Positions 43,515-53,649 of a stretch of 64,000 nucleotides of DNA are shown one piece after another; position 1 is the first letter of the stretch, and the number at the start of each line of letters is the position of its first letter. The notes under the pieces were generated by a model. The model had not been told where the DNA came from, did no database searches, and was given only the letters and a program-made list of their open reading frames with translations. The stretch comes from RDXT01 sp033762375 (GTDB lineage Bacteria; Bacteroidota; Bacteroidia; J057), in NCBI GenBank assembly GCA_033762375.1, contig JANRLQ010000087.1:1-64000 (forward strand). Reading direction: 5' to 3'. Both the position numbers and the translations under genes were made by a program.

Positions 43515-45275
43515 TCAGCGCCGGGTCTCGCGCAGGGTATTGACCTCCGCCTCCAGCGCCTGCAGGCGTGCTAACAACGAAGTCAGCAGCGCTTCCTGGG
43601 TTTCCAGTTGGGCCTGCTGTTCCTGGATCGCTTTGACGGCCAGTACCCCAAACCCATCGTAGGCGATGCCTTTCAGGTCGCCCTCAAGGTCTTCGACCAG
43701 TGCCGGAAACAGAGGCTCAACCTCCTGCGCGATCATCCCGATGGTCAGGGGATCTGTGGCTGCATTGTCCCGGTAGCGGTATGTCACGGGTCGCAACTGT
43801 AGCAGGCCCGGCAGCACGGCCCCCAACGAAGTTACGTCCGTCTTGAGCTTTTGGTCAGAAGCCACTACATAGTTGCCGCTGACATGGCTGATATCGGCCT
43901 TGTTATTGTCCTGATAATAAAACTTATAGTTAAAGGTTGAAGTGCCTACCCCCACCTCCCACTGTTGCAGGGGGTTACTCGCCAGTGAGATGCGGAATGC
44001 ATCACTGACCAGGCTGTTTTGTACCAGGTGCAGGTCTGTGGCTGGGGTAATATTGCCGCCGAGCGTGATCCTGCCCGAGCGCCCCATCAGAAACCGGGTC
44101 GTGAATCCGCTGCCGGGGTTGAGGATATTAATCCGGAAGGTGCTGTCATCTCCATTATAATATGAGTAGGCCCGCAGGGCATTGGAGGTTGAGTATCCGT
44201 AATAAGGCTCTCCATAGGCATCACTGGTGCTGACATTGACCCCGGCCAGGCCCGCGGTAGTTCCCTCCACCCCCAGCATGTCAAGATAAGGTGTAGTGCT
44301 GATGGGAGCCGTACGGTTGATAAATACAGCTCCATTGGGAGACTTGACATAGTTGATGGAGTTGTTGGCTCCATTGACCCACTGGTTGGCACCTTCATCC
44401 GGGGCAGGAGTCCATTGATTGGTGGAAGCTATGTATTTCAGGATTTGCCCATTAAACGGAGTCGTGGTCGAGATGCCGGCTCCCCGCAGTCCGTCCACCG
44501 TGGGATTGGGAAAAAAACCCGTAAGGTCGCCGCCTGCTACCGTACTGAGGGTAATATCATCTCCGGAGTTGGTATCGCCAGTGTTGGAGACCGTCGTCCC
44601 GCTGATGCTGATGCCGGTCCCGGCGGTGTAGGTGGTATTGTTGTCCGTAGAGGAAATCGTATAGCTGGGATAGGTACCTGTCACACTGGTAGCACCGCTT
44701 CCGGTCAGGCTTACGACCTGGTCCGGCGCCACATTGGTGATGGTCGTCCCGCTGATGCTGATGCCGGCACCGGCCGTGTAGCTGAGTCCCGTCTGATCCG
44801 GCGCGGGGGTCCAGGCATTGCCATCCCATTTGAGTACATAACTGATCGGCGGGGCAGGCGCTGCGACATCCGTGAGATGCTCCAGCCGCATATCAGTGGC
44901 CACCTTGGCATAAGGCACAGAGACCAGCTCCTGAATCCCCAGGGTAGCACCGTTTAGCCGGACCTCCAGGTACATACGGCTCTCGGCCCAGGGTATCGTA
45001 CTAAAAGTACCCGTGACGGCAGTCCCTTCACCAATCATAACCGTAAAAAGGCCATAAGAATTTGTCGTGACCGCGTGTGTCTCCTCGTACACGATCCCAC
45101 CCGACGGGCTGGCCTGCCGGATGAGCAGCCCCAGTGAAATGGCTTGTCCTGCCATCAGGCTTCCGGTGCTGCTCCGGGCCACGGCCTGATAACTGATCCC
45201 GCGGGTCTGGCCCCAGGCATGTGTCATAAGCATCATCCCCAGTATGATGCCCCCCAATCGTACCCCAATACGCAT
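43515..45275 (-). CDS. Exported tail-fibre-like protein with S74 intramolecular chaperone domain
   Basis: 586 residues from ATG 45275 (MRIGVRLGGIILGMMLMTHAWGQ signal peptide). The N-terminal domain (GISYQAVARSSTGSLMAGQAISLGLLIRQ) is common in Bacteroidota surface proteins. A repeated stretch follows (TAGTGISISGTTVSNTG-type units) and then a collagen-like, asparagine/threonine-rich shaft. The C-terminus (about 475-586: SDQKLKTDVTSLG ... IGMIAQEVEPLFPALVEDL ... a coiled-coil tail with LLTSLLARLQALEAEVNTL) is a Peptidase_S74/endosialidase chaperone, which helps trimeric fibres fold and then cleaves itself. The trimeric surface-fibre role is inference. No T9SS sorting domain is seen. Confidence 0.8.
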   Translation of the reverse strand: MRIGVRLGGIILGMMLMTHAWGQTRGISYQAVARSSTGSLMAGQAISLGLLIRQASPSGGIVYEETHAVTTNSYGLFTVMIGEGTAVTGTFSTIPWAESRMYLEVRLNGATLGIQELVSVPYAKVATDMRLEHLTDVAAPAPPISYVLKWDGNAWTPAPDQTGLSYTAGAGISISGTTITNVAPDQVVSLTGSGATSVTGTYPSYTISSTDNNTTYTAGTGISISGTTVSNTGDTNSGDDITLSTVAGGDLTGFFPNPTVDGLRGAGISTTTPFNGQILKYIASTNQWTPAPDEGANQWVNGANNSINYVKSPNGAVFINRTAPISTTPYLDMLGVEGTTAGLAGVNVSTSDAYGEPYYGYSTSNALRAYSYYNGDDSTFRINILNPGSGFTTRFLMGRSGRITLGGNITPATDLHLVQNSLVSDAFRISLASNPLQQWEVGVGTSTFNYKFYYQDNNKADISHVSGNYVVASDQKLKTDVTSLGAVLPGLLQLRPVTYRYRDNAATDPLTIGMIAQEVEPLFPALVEDLEGDLKGIAYDGFGVLAVKAIQEQQAQLETQEALLTSLLARLQALEAEVNTLRETRR

Positions 45276-45845
45276 AAGAGCTCGGTTAAATGAAAAGAAG
45301 AGTGATAAAATGGGTAAATACAGGTATTTGTTACACATCGGCGCGTCGCCTCTCCGGTACAAACCTGGCTGGCCTCCCGGCCTGAAAAGTATTTCCGCTT
45401 TCTAAATTACTACCCTTTTGCTGAATACCACATGGGCACCTTAATTATGTGGCCCACCACACAACCCGGTGATCCGGCTATGCAACGGATGAGGTTTTCC
45501 CTTATTCAGTACATTTTTATTAGTAGAAATAAAGGCAATTTTGTACCTTTCGCGCGAAACAGAACGGCAATTTATAGGTTAAATCTTTCGTTCTTGCAGG
45601 GTACGCCCCCAGTCATCCGATAGATTTCACTTTGATGAAATCATATTGTTGCTGATTTTGGGGTGTTTACGCCACGTTTCTGCCCCCATCAGAAACCCTC
45701 GGCATTCCCGCTATCTTTTATAAGGTAAATACACTTGTATGCACGGGTCAGTGACGCCGTGCAGGCAATCCATGTCATACGATACCTTCCGTATCCATTT
45801 ACTACTTGCTTCTTCCCGCTACCACACTTATTGAGCCTCTGTATC
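45276..45845. other. Intergenic stretch of 570 bp
   Basis: It separates two divergently transcribed exported-protein genes and should hold their promoters. No gene is supported. TACCTTTC (45544-45551) approaches the -7 consensus, but no matching -33 element is found, and the start at 45846 lies far away, so a long leader or another promoter is needed. AT-rich parts lie at about 45515-45580. Confidence 0.5.
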
Positions 45846-48800
45846 ATGGATTTTCTGCATTTGTACCATCGCCTACGGGGTATGTTTGTTCGCCATCGGT
45901 TGTGGATCGGCCTGGTGGCTGCTGGTCTGGTGGCTTTTGCCCCTGTCAGTATCCTGCAGCACGGTCTGGACGCACCAGCCCCTGTCGGCCCTTTTATCAA
46001 TGGGGTATTTCCGGCTGAGACGCCCGGGCAGGGGAGTGGGGCCTGGTTACTCCAGGATGCTTTTCCCAGCCTGAATTTTGTCTCCCCTATCCACCTGGAG
46101 GAGGAGCCCGGCACCAGCCGCCTCCTGATCGCAGAGTACGACGGGCGTATCGTCGCCGTGGACAAAAATCCCGCTGCCACGGTCAAGACAACCTACCTGG
46201 ACCTCGTCAACCAGACCTACTCCGTGACAGAGAGCGGGTTACTGGGTTTTGCCCTCCATCCACGATATGGGCTGGACAGTAATTATATCTACGTTTTCTA
46301 CCAATACCGCACCTCCGGCATGCAGCGTACCTACACGCGGGTATCCCGGTTTACGGTTTCAGGCACCCCGGCTACTGCTGATCCAGCCTCTGAGGTCGTC
46401 CTGATCCACCAGTACGACCGCGCCAATAACCACAATGGGGGCAGTATATTTTTTGGGAATGATGACTACCTCTATATCACGATGGGGGATGAGGGCAATC
46501 AAAACAATGCCTATGACAACGGGCAGTCGCTTACCAAACGCCTCCTCGGCGGGGTGCTCCGCATAGATGTAGATCGAAATCCCCTCACAAGTCACCCCAT
46601 CGCCCGGCAACCTCAGCTGATAGACGGTACGGATGACAGCTACACGGATTTTTATTTTATCCCCAACGATAACCCTTTCACGGGGTCTAATGGTGCCCGG
46701 CTGGAAGAATTTTATGCCCTGGGGATGCGAAACCCCTTCCGGGCCTCGATAGACAAACCCAGTGGCCATATATGGGTAGGAGATGTGGGCCAAAACCAAC
46801 GGGAAGAAATCAACCTCCTGGTCTCCGGCGGCAATTATGGCTGGTCCTTCCGCGAAGGGAGCCTCACCGGACCCGATGCCACGCCTGCCACAATCCTGGG
46901 TACGCTCACCAACCCCGTCTATGAGTATCCCCACTCACAGGGCAACTGTGTCATCGGCGGGCAGGTGTACCGGGGTACGATCCATACAGATTTGTATGGC
47001 AAATATGTCTTCGCAGACAATGGCAGCAAGCGGCTCTGGGCCATGACCTATGTCCCCAACCAGGCCCCTCAGATTGAGGAGTTGATGACCATGCCCTTTG
47101 GAGCATCTTACTTCAGTGTTTCGGCATTCGGACTGGACCTGGACGGCGAGTTGTACATCATGCGGTTTAATGGATCCGGGAATCCCGGCGGTAAAATATA
47201 CAAACTCACCCGCCAGAATGCCGGCCTCCCGGAGCCGCCGGCCCTCCTGTCGCAGACCCAGACTTTCCAGGACCTCACCACCCTGACCCCGTACGATTAC
47301 CTGATCCCGTACGAGATGAATGTCCCCTTCTGGTCGGATGCTGCGATCAAGACCCGCTGGCTGATCCTCCCTAATGACGGGGTCATGGACTCACCTGCCG
47401 AGCAGATCACCTACTCAGAGGTCAACAACTGGGCATTCCCGGCCGGCACTGTAGCCGTCAAACACTTTGAGCTGGCCCTCAACGAGACCAATCCTGCTAT
47501 CCGCCGCCGGATAGAGACCCGGTTTATGATCCGGGGCAATGACGGGATCTATTATGGCGTCTCCTACCGCTGGCGTGACGACCAGACCGATGCCGAACTG
47601 CTGGCTGGCAGCAGGCTGGACACCTTTACGGTACAGACCGCCACAGGCCCCACCGAGACGGTCTGGTATTATCCCAGCCGCTCCGACTGCAAGAGCTGCC
47701 ACAATGAACCATCCGGGGGCTTACTGGGACTCAAAACCCGTCAGCTCAACGGTGACTGTTTTTATCCGCTTACAGGCCGCACTGCCAACCAGCTCACCAC
47801 CCTCTCCCATATTCAGGCATTTGACAACCCGCCTGACACGACCAATCTCGGGGCCCTGCTCACCAGCACCAAAAATCCGGCGGCCCCGCTCCAGGACCGG
47901 GCTCTCTCCTATCTGGATGCCAATTGTGGCTCTTGTCACCGCCCCGGTACAGGGATTCTGGCGGAGTTTGACTCCCGGCTTCAGACCCCGATTAATGCCC
48001 GGCACCTGATATACGGCACACCTGTCTCTGACCTGGGCATCCATGACGGACGGCTGATCGTGCCGCAGGCCGCAGCTGCCTCCATCCTGTACAAACGGCT
48101 CTCAGCCGTACATGCGGATATTGCAATGCCCGCCCTCGCCAAAAACCTGATTGACTCAGCCGGAGTGCAGCTCATCGCCGACTGGATCAATACCATGCCG
48201 ACCAATTTTGTCGCATCTGCCCCTCAGATCAGTTTTGATGACTATGCCGTAAGTTCCTACGATGCCACCCAGGACAATGGCACAGCTGCTATCCAGGCCA
48301 ATGGTACTACCCTGCTGGTCACCGACAATGGATGGAAAAAAATATATTATACCTGCTCCATTACCCCTAATACCGTACTGGAGTTTGATTTCAGATCTAC
48401 CCAGCAGGGTGAGGAGCACAGCATCGGATTTGACAGTGACGACACCAACGACGGCAACCGCTTTCAGCTCTACGGCACCCAGGCAACCCCGGCCATACAG
48501 ACCTACAATACCTATGCGGGTGGCGGCTGGCAGCACTATACCATCCCGGTAGGTACACACTTCACAGGGACTTTCTCCCGCATGATTTTTAATGCTGACC
48601 ATGATGGCGGGGCCAGCAATGGTAACTCATATTTCCGCAATGTCGTCCTGCACGAGGGAAGTCCTGTCTCGCTGACCTATCAGCGGATTGATTTTCCAGA
48701 CCCCGGCATCCTGCAAGCGATACCCGGTACGGTCACCCTCCAGGCGAGTGCTACCTCAGGGCTGCCAGTATCCTATAATGTTGTCTCCGGACCGGGGAAT

Positions 48801-49910
48801 GTCACCGGCAATACCCTTACGCTGACAGGCGCACCGGGCCTTATCACGATCCGGGCAGCCCAGCCCGGCAATGCCAGCTATGAGCCTGCGGCCGAGATTG
48901 AGCGTCTGTTATATGTAGTGCCAACAGGGGCTGCGACAGGCTCCGGCCTTCCGGCCACGTACTATCAGGACATCGCCATGACCCAGGCAGGTGCCTACCG
49001 GGTAGATACCACGATTGATTATTACTGGAGCAATCGTGCCCCGATGCCTGCGATAGACCATGGCACCTTTTCCGTGGTATGGGAGGGCGAACTGGAGCCT
49101 GTCATAACGGGCAATATCACCTTTCACACCACGACAGATGACGGGGTACGCCTCTGGGTTAATAATCAGTTGGTCGTGGATGCCTGGCAGGACCAGATTT
49201 CATCCACACACAGCGGTCAGACGGCCCTCACCGCATGGCAGCGGGTACCCATCCGGATGGAATACTACCAGCGGGCAGCCTATGGCCGTGCCAAACTCGA
49301 ATGGTCGGCACAGGGCCTGTCCCGGCAGGTGATTCCCCGGATGTTTTTGTATCCCCCCACCAGCCTGAACGCAGACAATATTGTGTTTGAAGCAGTACCT
49401 CAGCAGACCCGGGTGAACCTGACCTGGCGCACCTCAGGATGGCGGGATGTGACACACTATACGGTAGAGCGGGCCGGAGACAGGACCACTTTTAGTGACC
49501 TGCTGACCCGGGAAGTAACAGTACCCGTGCCTGATGCCTATCAGGCAGCAGACCTCCGCCCCCTGAGCGGAACCAGCTACTACCGCTTGCGGATTCATCT
49601 CAAAGATGGTCAGTTTGTACACTCAGATATTCAGGAAGTGTACTGGGGGCAGGAAGACCAGCTTAGGGTACAGGTGTATCCGGTACCAGCCCTCCGGGAC
49701 GAGCCCCTGCAGGTCTCTGTGATGGGTGCCAGCGGAGAGGTGGTCCTGAGCCTGCGCAACATAGCAGGGCAGGTGGTCCTGCGCCGATCTGTCCCGGTCA
49801 GTCCCGGAGTACCCGCTGAGTTACCCCTGTCAGATCTGGCACCCGGTATGTACCTGCTACAGATAAGTGTGGGGTGGCAGGTGGTCGAAGAAAAAATTCA
49901 GGTACGCTGA
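45846..49910 (+). CDS. Secreted quinoprotein dehydrogenase / diheme cytochrome / PA14 / T9SS fusion
   Basis: 1354 residues from ATG 45846. An N-terminal membrane segment or signal (WIGLVAAGLVAFAPVSIL) precedes a glucose/sorbosone dehydrogenase-type six-bladed propeller (about 75-455, with ESGLLGFALHP, NHNGGSIFFGNDDYLYITMGD, FYALGMRNPFRASID, VGDVGQNQREEINLL). Next comes a cytochrome-like region with two CxxCH haem sites, CKSCH near 613 and CGSCH near 694, then a jelly-roll domain, a PA14 carbohydrate-binding domain (about 1030-1165) and a type A T9SS sorting domain (from about 1270: VQVYPVPALRD ... EKIQVR). It would oxidise an extracellular sugar or alcohol with PQQ and pass electrons through its own haems at the cell surface. 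PQQ use and substrate are inference. Confidence 0.85.
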   Translation: MDFLHLYHRLRGMFVRHRLWIGLVAAGLVAFAPVSILQHGLDAPAPVGPFINGVFPAETPGQGSGAWLLQDAFPSLNFVSPIHLEEEPGTSRLLIAEYDGRIVAVDKNPAATVKTTYLDLVNQTYSVTESGLLGFALHPRYGLDSNYIYVFYQYRTSGMQRTYTRVSRFTVSGTPATADPASEVVLIHQYDRANNHNGGSIFFGNDDYLYITMGDEGNQNNAYDNGQSLTKRLLGGVLRIDVDRNPLTSHPIARQPQLIDGTDDSYTDFYFIPNDNPFTGSNGARLEEFYALGMRNPFRASIDKPSGHIWVGDVGQNQREEINLLVSGGNYGWSFREGSLTGPDATPATILGTLTNPVYEYPHSQGNCVIGGQVYRGTIHTDLYGKYVFADNGSKRLWAMTYVPNQAPQIEELMTMPFGASYFSVSAFGLDLDGELYIMRFNGSGNPGGKIYKLTRQNAGLPEPPALLSQTQTFQDLTTLTPYDYLIPYEMNVPFWSDAAIKTRWLILPNDGVMDSPAEQITYSEVNNWAFPAGTVAVKHFELALNETNPAIRRRIETRFMIRGNDGIYYGVSYRWRDDQTDAELLAGSRLDTFTVQTATGPTETVWYYPSRSDCKSCHNEPSGGLLGLKTRQLNGDCFYPLTGRTANQLTTLSHIQAFDNPPDTTNLGALLTSTKNPAAPLQDRALSYLDANCGSCHRPGTGILAEFDSRLQTPINARHLIYGTPVSDLGIHDGRLIVPQAAAASILYKRLSAVHADIAMPALAKNLIDSAGVQLIADWINTMPTNFVASAPQISFDDYAVSSYDATQDNGTAAIQANGTTLLVTDNGWKKIYYTCSITPNTVLEFDFRSTQQGEEHSIGFDSDDTNDGNRFQLYGTQATPAIQTYNTYAGGGWQHYTIPVGTHFTGTFSRMIFNADHDGGASNGNSYFRNVVLHEGSPVSLTYQRIDFPDPGILQAIPGTVTLQASATSGLPVSYNVVSGPGNVTGNTLTLTGAPGLITIRAAQPGNASYEPAAEIERLLYVVPTGAATGSGLPATYYQDIAMTQAGAYRVDTTIDYYWSNRAPMPAIDHGTFSVVWEGELEPVITGNITFHTTTDDGVRLWVNNQLVVDAWQDQISSTHSGQTALTAWQRVPIRMEYYQRAAYGRAKLEWSAQGLSRQVIPRMFLYPPTSLNADNIVFEAVPQQTRVNLTWRTSGWRDVTHYTVERAGDRTTFSDLLTREVTVPVPDAYQAADLRPLSGTSYYRLRIHLKDGQFVHSDIQEVYWGQEDQLRVQVYPVPALRDEPLQVSVMGASGEVVLSLRNIAGQVVLRRSVPVSPGVPAELPLSDLAPGMYLLQISVGWQVVEEKIQVR

Positions 49911-49924
49911 TCCCCTGAAAACAC

Positions 49925-49963
49925 AACACCCCGGCAGGTACCAACAGGTGCTGCCGGGGTGTT
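49925..49963. terminator. Bidirectional terminator between convergent genes
   Basis: AACACCCCGGCAG and CTGCCGGGGTGTT are perfect 13-bp arms around 13 bases, and a weaker inner pairing is possible. The plus strand continues with TTTGGG and the minus strand with GTGTTTTC, so both transcripts can end here. Confidence 0.75.
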
Positions 49964-49984
49964 TGGGTATCGGGAAGGGAGTGA

Positions 49985-51097
49985 TTATTGGCCAAAAAAC
50001 GACTCGATACAAGTACACACGTACTCAATCTGCTCATCTGTCAGTTCTGGAAATACCGGCAGGCTGAGCATGGTCTCGGTATGGCGCTCCGTGACCGGGA
50101 AATCTCCTTTTTTATACCCCAGATAGGCTGCTGCCTCCTGGAGGTGAATGGGAATCGGGTAGTGGATTTTGGTGTCCACACCTTTGTCAGCCAGCCATTG
50201 TTTGAGGGCGTCCCGGCGGTCGGTTTGGATGATAAAGGTGTGATACACACCTTTTTCGCCTGGTTGATCCTTAGGGGTCCAGACGTACCCGCTGAGGCGG
50301 GACTTGTACATGGCGGCGATGTCCCGGCGGCGGCTTGTCCATCCGTTGAAGTACCGCAGCTTGACGAGAAGCATGGCCGCCTGTATCGTATCGAGGCGGG
50401 AATTGAGGCTCCAGAAGGCGCAGGTGTCACGGGTGACGTGGCCGTGCGTGCGGGCCTTGCGCAGGTAGGTGGCCAGGGTATCGTCCTGGGTGGTGATAAA
50501 CCCTGCGTCGCCGGCAGCGCTGAGGTTTTTGAGCGGATGCAGGCTGAATCCCCCAAAGGTCCCAAAGGAACCTACCGGACGGCCCTGATAAGTAGCTCCG
50601 ATAGCCTGAGCGGCATCTTCAATCACATGCAGCCCATGCCGGTAGGCGATGTCCAGGATACGGCTCATCTGTGCCGGACGCCCCGTCAGGTGTACGGCCA
50701 TGATCGCCTTGGTACGCGGTGTAATGGCAGCCTCTATCTTGTCGGGGTCTATGTTATAATCATTGGCCACATCCACAAACACCGGTGTCGCACCTGCCAG
50801 CGCCACAGATGAAGCCGAAGCCAGGTACGAGTTGGGCGGGACAATCACCTCATCTCCGGCTCCAATCCCCAGCCCTCTCATAGGCAGCAGCAAGGCATCG
50901 GTGCCATTGCCTACTGCAATGACATGTTTTACCCCGCATATTTCTGCCAGCCTTGCCTCCAACTCTGCTACCTGATCTCCGAGGATAAACATCCCACTGT
51001 CCAGTACCTCGCCTACGGCTTCCAGGAGTTCATCCCGGATCACTTTGTTCTGTCCCCCCAGGTCAACATAGGGTACCTTGAGTTGTGTCGTTTGCAT
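49985..51097 (-). CDS. DegT/DnrJ/EryC1/StrS family aminotransferase
   Basis: 370 residues. PLP-dependent sugar aminotransferase fold: the internal aldimine lysine lies in SLHPLKNLSAAGD, preceded by VIEDAAQAIGATYQGRPVGSFGTFGGF. GNGTDALLLPMRGLGIGAGDEVIVPPNSYLASASSV holds the cofactor-phosphate region. It makes an amino sugar from a nucleotide-linked keto sugar. It lies 20 bp downstream of an SDR epimerase/dehydratase gene, so the pair probably forms a short nucleotide-sugar pathway for surface glycans. The specific sugar is not known. Confidence 0.9.
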   Translation of the reverse strand: MQTTQLKVPYVDLGGQNKVIRDELLEAVGEVLDSGMFILGDQVAELEARLAEICGVKHVIAVGNGTDALLLPMRGLGIGAGDEVIVPPNSYLASASSVALAGATPVFVDVANDYNIDPDKIEAAITPRTKAIMAVHLTGRPAQMSRILDIAYRHGLHVIEDAAQAIGATYQGRPVGSFGTFGGFSLHPLKNLSAAGDAGFITTQDDTLATYLRKARTHGHVTRDTCAFWSLNSRLDTIQAAMLLVKLRYFNGWTSRRRDIAAMYKSRLSGYVWTPKDQPGEKGVYHTFIIQTDRRDALKQWLADKGVDTKIHYPIPIHLQEAAAYLGYKKGDFPVTERHTETMLSLPVFPELTDEQIEYVCTCIESFFGQ

Positions 51098-51117
51098 AGT
51101 GCTGTAGTAACTGATAC

Positions 51118-52113
51118 TTATTTGAGCTCAATGTTTTGCATGAGCTTCACATTAAAATAGGCAGGATCCGTGAGTGAGTCTGGCAAGAGTCCCTTGTCAA
51201 AAGCCCGCTTGAGGTCAATAACTGCATCTTCAATACTGTGTTTGGGTTCAAAGCCCAGTTCACGCTTGATTTTTTCTGAAGACACGTGATAGGAGCGCAT
51301 ATCATCGGTAGGGGAGGTTTTGACGGACACCTGTGGACCTACTACCTGCCGCACGATTTCAGCCAGTTCGGCTACCGGGTGATTTTCATATCCGGCATTG
51401 AAAATTTTTCCGGCGATTTTTTCATCCGGGAGCTCCAGGATATAACAGTACAGGTCTGTCATATCTTCGATATGGAGGTTAGGACGCTTCTGACTTCCGC
51501 CAAACACCGTGATTTCGCCTTTATTGATCGCCAGGTTGGTGAGGATATTCACCACGAGGTCCAGGCGCTGACGGGGTGAGTAACCACATACCGTAGCCGG
51601 ACGCAGGGTCACGGTGGTGAAGTCAGGTGTCTGATACCGGGCCAGGATTTCCTCGCACATGGCCTTGTACTTTGAGTAGTCCGTGAGTGGCTCCAGGATC
51701 ATGTCTTCGGTGACATTTTCCTCCTCCTTGACCCCATATACGCTGGAAGAAGATGCATATACAAACCGTTTCACCCCATTGTCCCGGGCGATCTGCACCA
51801 TCGGTTCGAATGCATCAAGGTTAATGGTTTTGCCCAGCTCCGGATTCAGGTCAAAGCTGGGATCATTGGAGATACAGGCCAGGTGGATCAGGGCATCATG
51901 TCCGGGAATAACCTGGGCCAGGAGCGCAGTATCCCGGATATCACCTTTCACCTTGGTCAGGGCCGGATGATCAGGCAGGACATGGTCGCCATAGATCATC
52001 AGGTCAATCACTGTCACCTGATACCCTCGCTGGAGAAGTTTGGGTACCAATACGGCACCTACATACCCGGCGCCACCAGTGACAAATATGCGGGAGAAAC
52101 GGTTTGGAGTCAT
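51118..52113 (-). CDS. NAD-dependent epimerase/dehydratase (extended SDR)
   Basis: 331 residues. Rossmann motif VTGGAGYVGAVLVPKLL, YASSSSVYG, catalytic YSKYK and PATVCGYSPRQRLDLVVNILTN are characteristic of extended SDR sugar-nucleotide epimerases and dehydratases. The substrate-binding part includes RPNLHIEDMTDLY. It heads the two-gene unit with the DegT aminotransferase. Which sugar nucleotide is used cannot be told. Confidence 0.9.
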   Translation of the reverse strand: MTPNRFSRIFVTGGAGYVGAVLVPKLLQRGYQVTVIDLMIYGDHVLPDHPALTKVKGDIRDTALLAQVIPGHDALIHLACISNDPSFDLNPELGKTINLDAFEPMVQIARDNGVKRFVYASSSSVYGVKEEENVTEDMILEPLTDYSKYKAMCEEILARYQTPDFTTVTLRPATVCGYSPRQRLDLVVNILTNLAINKGEITVFGGSQKRPNLHIEDMTDLYCYILELPDEKIAGKIFNAGYENHPVAELAEIVRQVVGPQVSVKTSPTDDMRSYHVSSEKIKRELGFEPKHSIEDAVIDLKRAFDKGLLPDSLTDPAYFNVKLMQNIELK

Positions 52114-52290
52114 ATCTAAGTAATAAACGGGAGCGAATGTACTGCAAATCCTCTGAATCTGAAACGGGTAATATATGAATATCGCTGCCAGGCTGTAAGA
52201 TCATACCTGCATTCTGCACCTGCTACAGGCTATGCGTGATATGGCCATACACAGCATAGCGGAGGCCTGACCGGGAGATGAATTTTTTCC

Positions 52291-52321
52291 TTTGGCTCCT
52301 GACGTATTGGTGCGTAATTTG
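52291..52321 (+). promoter_or_regulatory. Candidate promoter of tyrS
   Basis: TTTG (52291-52294) and TAATTTG (52315-52321) are separated by 20 bp. The -7 element is one base shorter than TAnnTTTG. The start codon of tyrS lies 27 bp downstream at 52348. Confidence 0.4.
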
Positions 52322-52347
52322 CCTGCGCAGTCAATGATAAAAGTGGT

Positions 52348-53646
52348 ATGAACCTGATCGAAGAATTTCGCTGGCGGGGCCTGTTTCAGGATATGATGCC
52401 GGGCACAGATACGTTTCTCATGAGCGGCCCGACACGCGGATATGTGGGGGTGGACCCGTCAGGTGACTCGATGCATATCGGCAACCTGGTGGCAGTAACG
52501 ATGCTGGTCCACCTGCAACGGGCCGGTCATAGCCCGGTGGCCCTGGTAGGCGGTGCTACCGGCATGGTGGGTGACCCTTCTGGCAAAGACAAGGAGCGGC
52601 CCCTTATGAGCGAGGAACTGCTGCGGCACAATGCCGAATGCATCCGCCGCCAGTTGGAGTCTTTTCTTGACTTTGATACCAAACTCAACCCCGCCGAAGT
52701 CGTCAATAACTACGACTGGCTGGGACAGATGGGGTTCCTGGATTTCCTCCGGGATGTCGGCAAGCATATCCCCATCAGTTATATGCTGGGCAAGGAGTCC
52801 GTCAAAAAACGGATGACCAGCGAGTCGGGCATTTCTTATACAGAGTTTGCGTATCAGTTGCTCCAGGGATACGACTATTATTGGCTCTACACCCACAAGG
52901 ACGTCCGGCTCCAGATGGGGGGCTCTGACCAGTGGGGTAATATTACCACCGGTACCGAGCTGATCCGGCGCAAGGTCGGCCCGGACGCACAGGCATATGC
53001 CGTTGTATGCCCGCTCCTGACCCGCGAGGACGGTACTAAGTTTGGTAAGACAGCCGATGGCAGCAGCGTGTGGCTGGATCCTAACCGCACCTCGCCTTAT
53101 GAGTTTTACCAATACTGGCGCAACGCAACTGACGCCGACGCTGAAAAATACATCCGGCTTTTCACCCTCAAAGGCCGGGAGGAGATTGAGGCCCTGATCG
53201 AGACACACCGGGCTGCCCCCCATCAATGGGCGCTTCAACTTCAACTCGCGGAGGAGGTTACCCGTCGGGTACATGGTGATACGGGCCTGGCATCCGCCCA
53301 AAAGCTGACCCAGTTTCTCTACGGTGGATACAGCACCCGCGAGGCCCTGGCAGGGCTCTCAGCAGAAGACTGGGCTGCCGCTGCGAGGGTGTCAGACACC
53401 AAGTCTTTTGCCCGCGAACGGCTGACCACCGGGGTGAATATCCTGGACCTGCTCACGGAGCTCGAAATCGCCAAATCCCGGAGTGATGCCCGCCGCGCCA
53501 TTGAGGCTGATAAATCCGTGCGGATCAATACTGAACGATGTGAATCCCCGGAGGCTGTGATCGGGCTGGAAGATGTCTTTCATGGACAATACTTGCAGGT
53601 GCAGCGGGGTAAAAAAGAAAAGTACATTGTAGCCCTCGTATCCTAA
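52348..53646 (+). CDS. tyrS: Tyrosyl-tRNA synthetase
   Basis: 432 residues. Class I catalytic domain with the HIGH motif as HIGN (43-46) and the KMSKS motif as KFGKT (about 230-234); GGATGMVGDPSGK and QLLQGYDYYWLY are also typical of bacterial TyrRS. A C-terminal S4 domain (NILDLLTELEIAKSRSDARRAIEADKSVRIN) binds the tRNA. It charges tRNA-Tyr. An exported protein gene follows only 3 bp after the stop codon. Confidence 0.96.
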   Translation: MNLIEEFRWRGLFQDMMPGTDTFLMSGPTRGYVGVDPSGDSMHIGNLVAVTMLVHLQRAGHSPVALVGGATGMVGDPSGKDKERPLMSEELLRHNAECIRRQLESFLDFDTKLNPAEVVNNYDWLGQMGFLDFLRDVGKHIPISYMLGKESVKKRMTSESGISYTEFAYQLLQGYDYYWLYTHKDVRLQMGGSDQWGNITTGTELIRRKVGPDAQAYAVVCPLLTREDGTKFGKTADGSSVWLDPNRTSPYEFYQYWRNATDADAEKYIRLFTLKGREEIEALIETHRAAPHQWALQLQLAEEVTRRVHGDTGLASAQKLTQFLYGGYSTREALAGLSAEDWAAAARVSDTKSFARERLTTGVNILDLLTELEIAKSRSDARRAIEADKSVRINTERCESPEAVIGLEDVFHGQYLQVQRGKKEKYIVALVS

Positions 53647-53649
53647 GCC

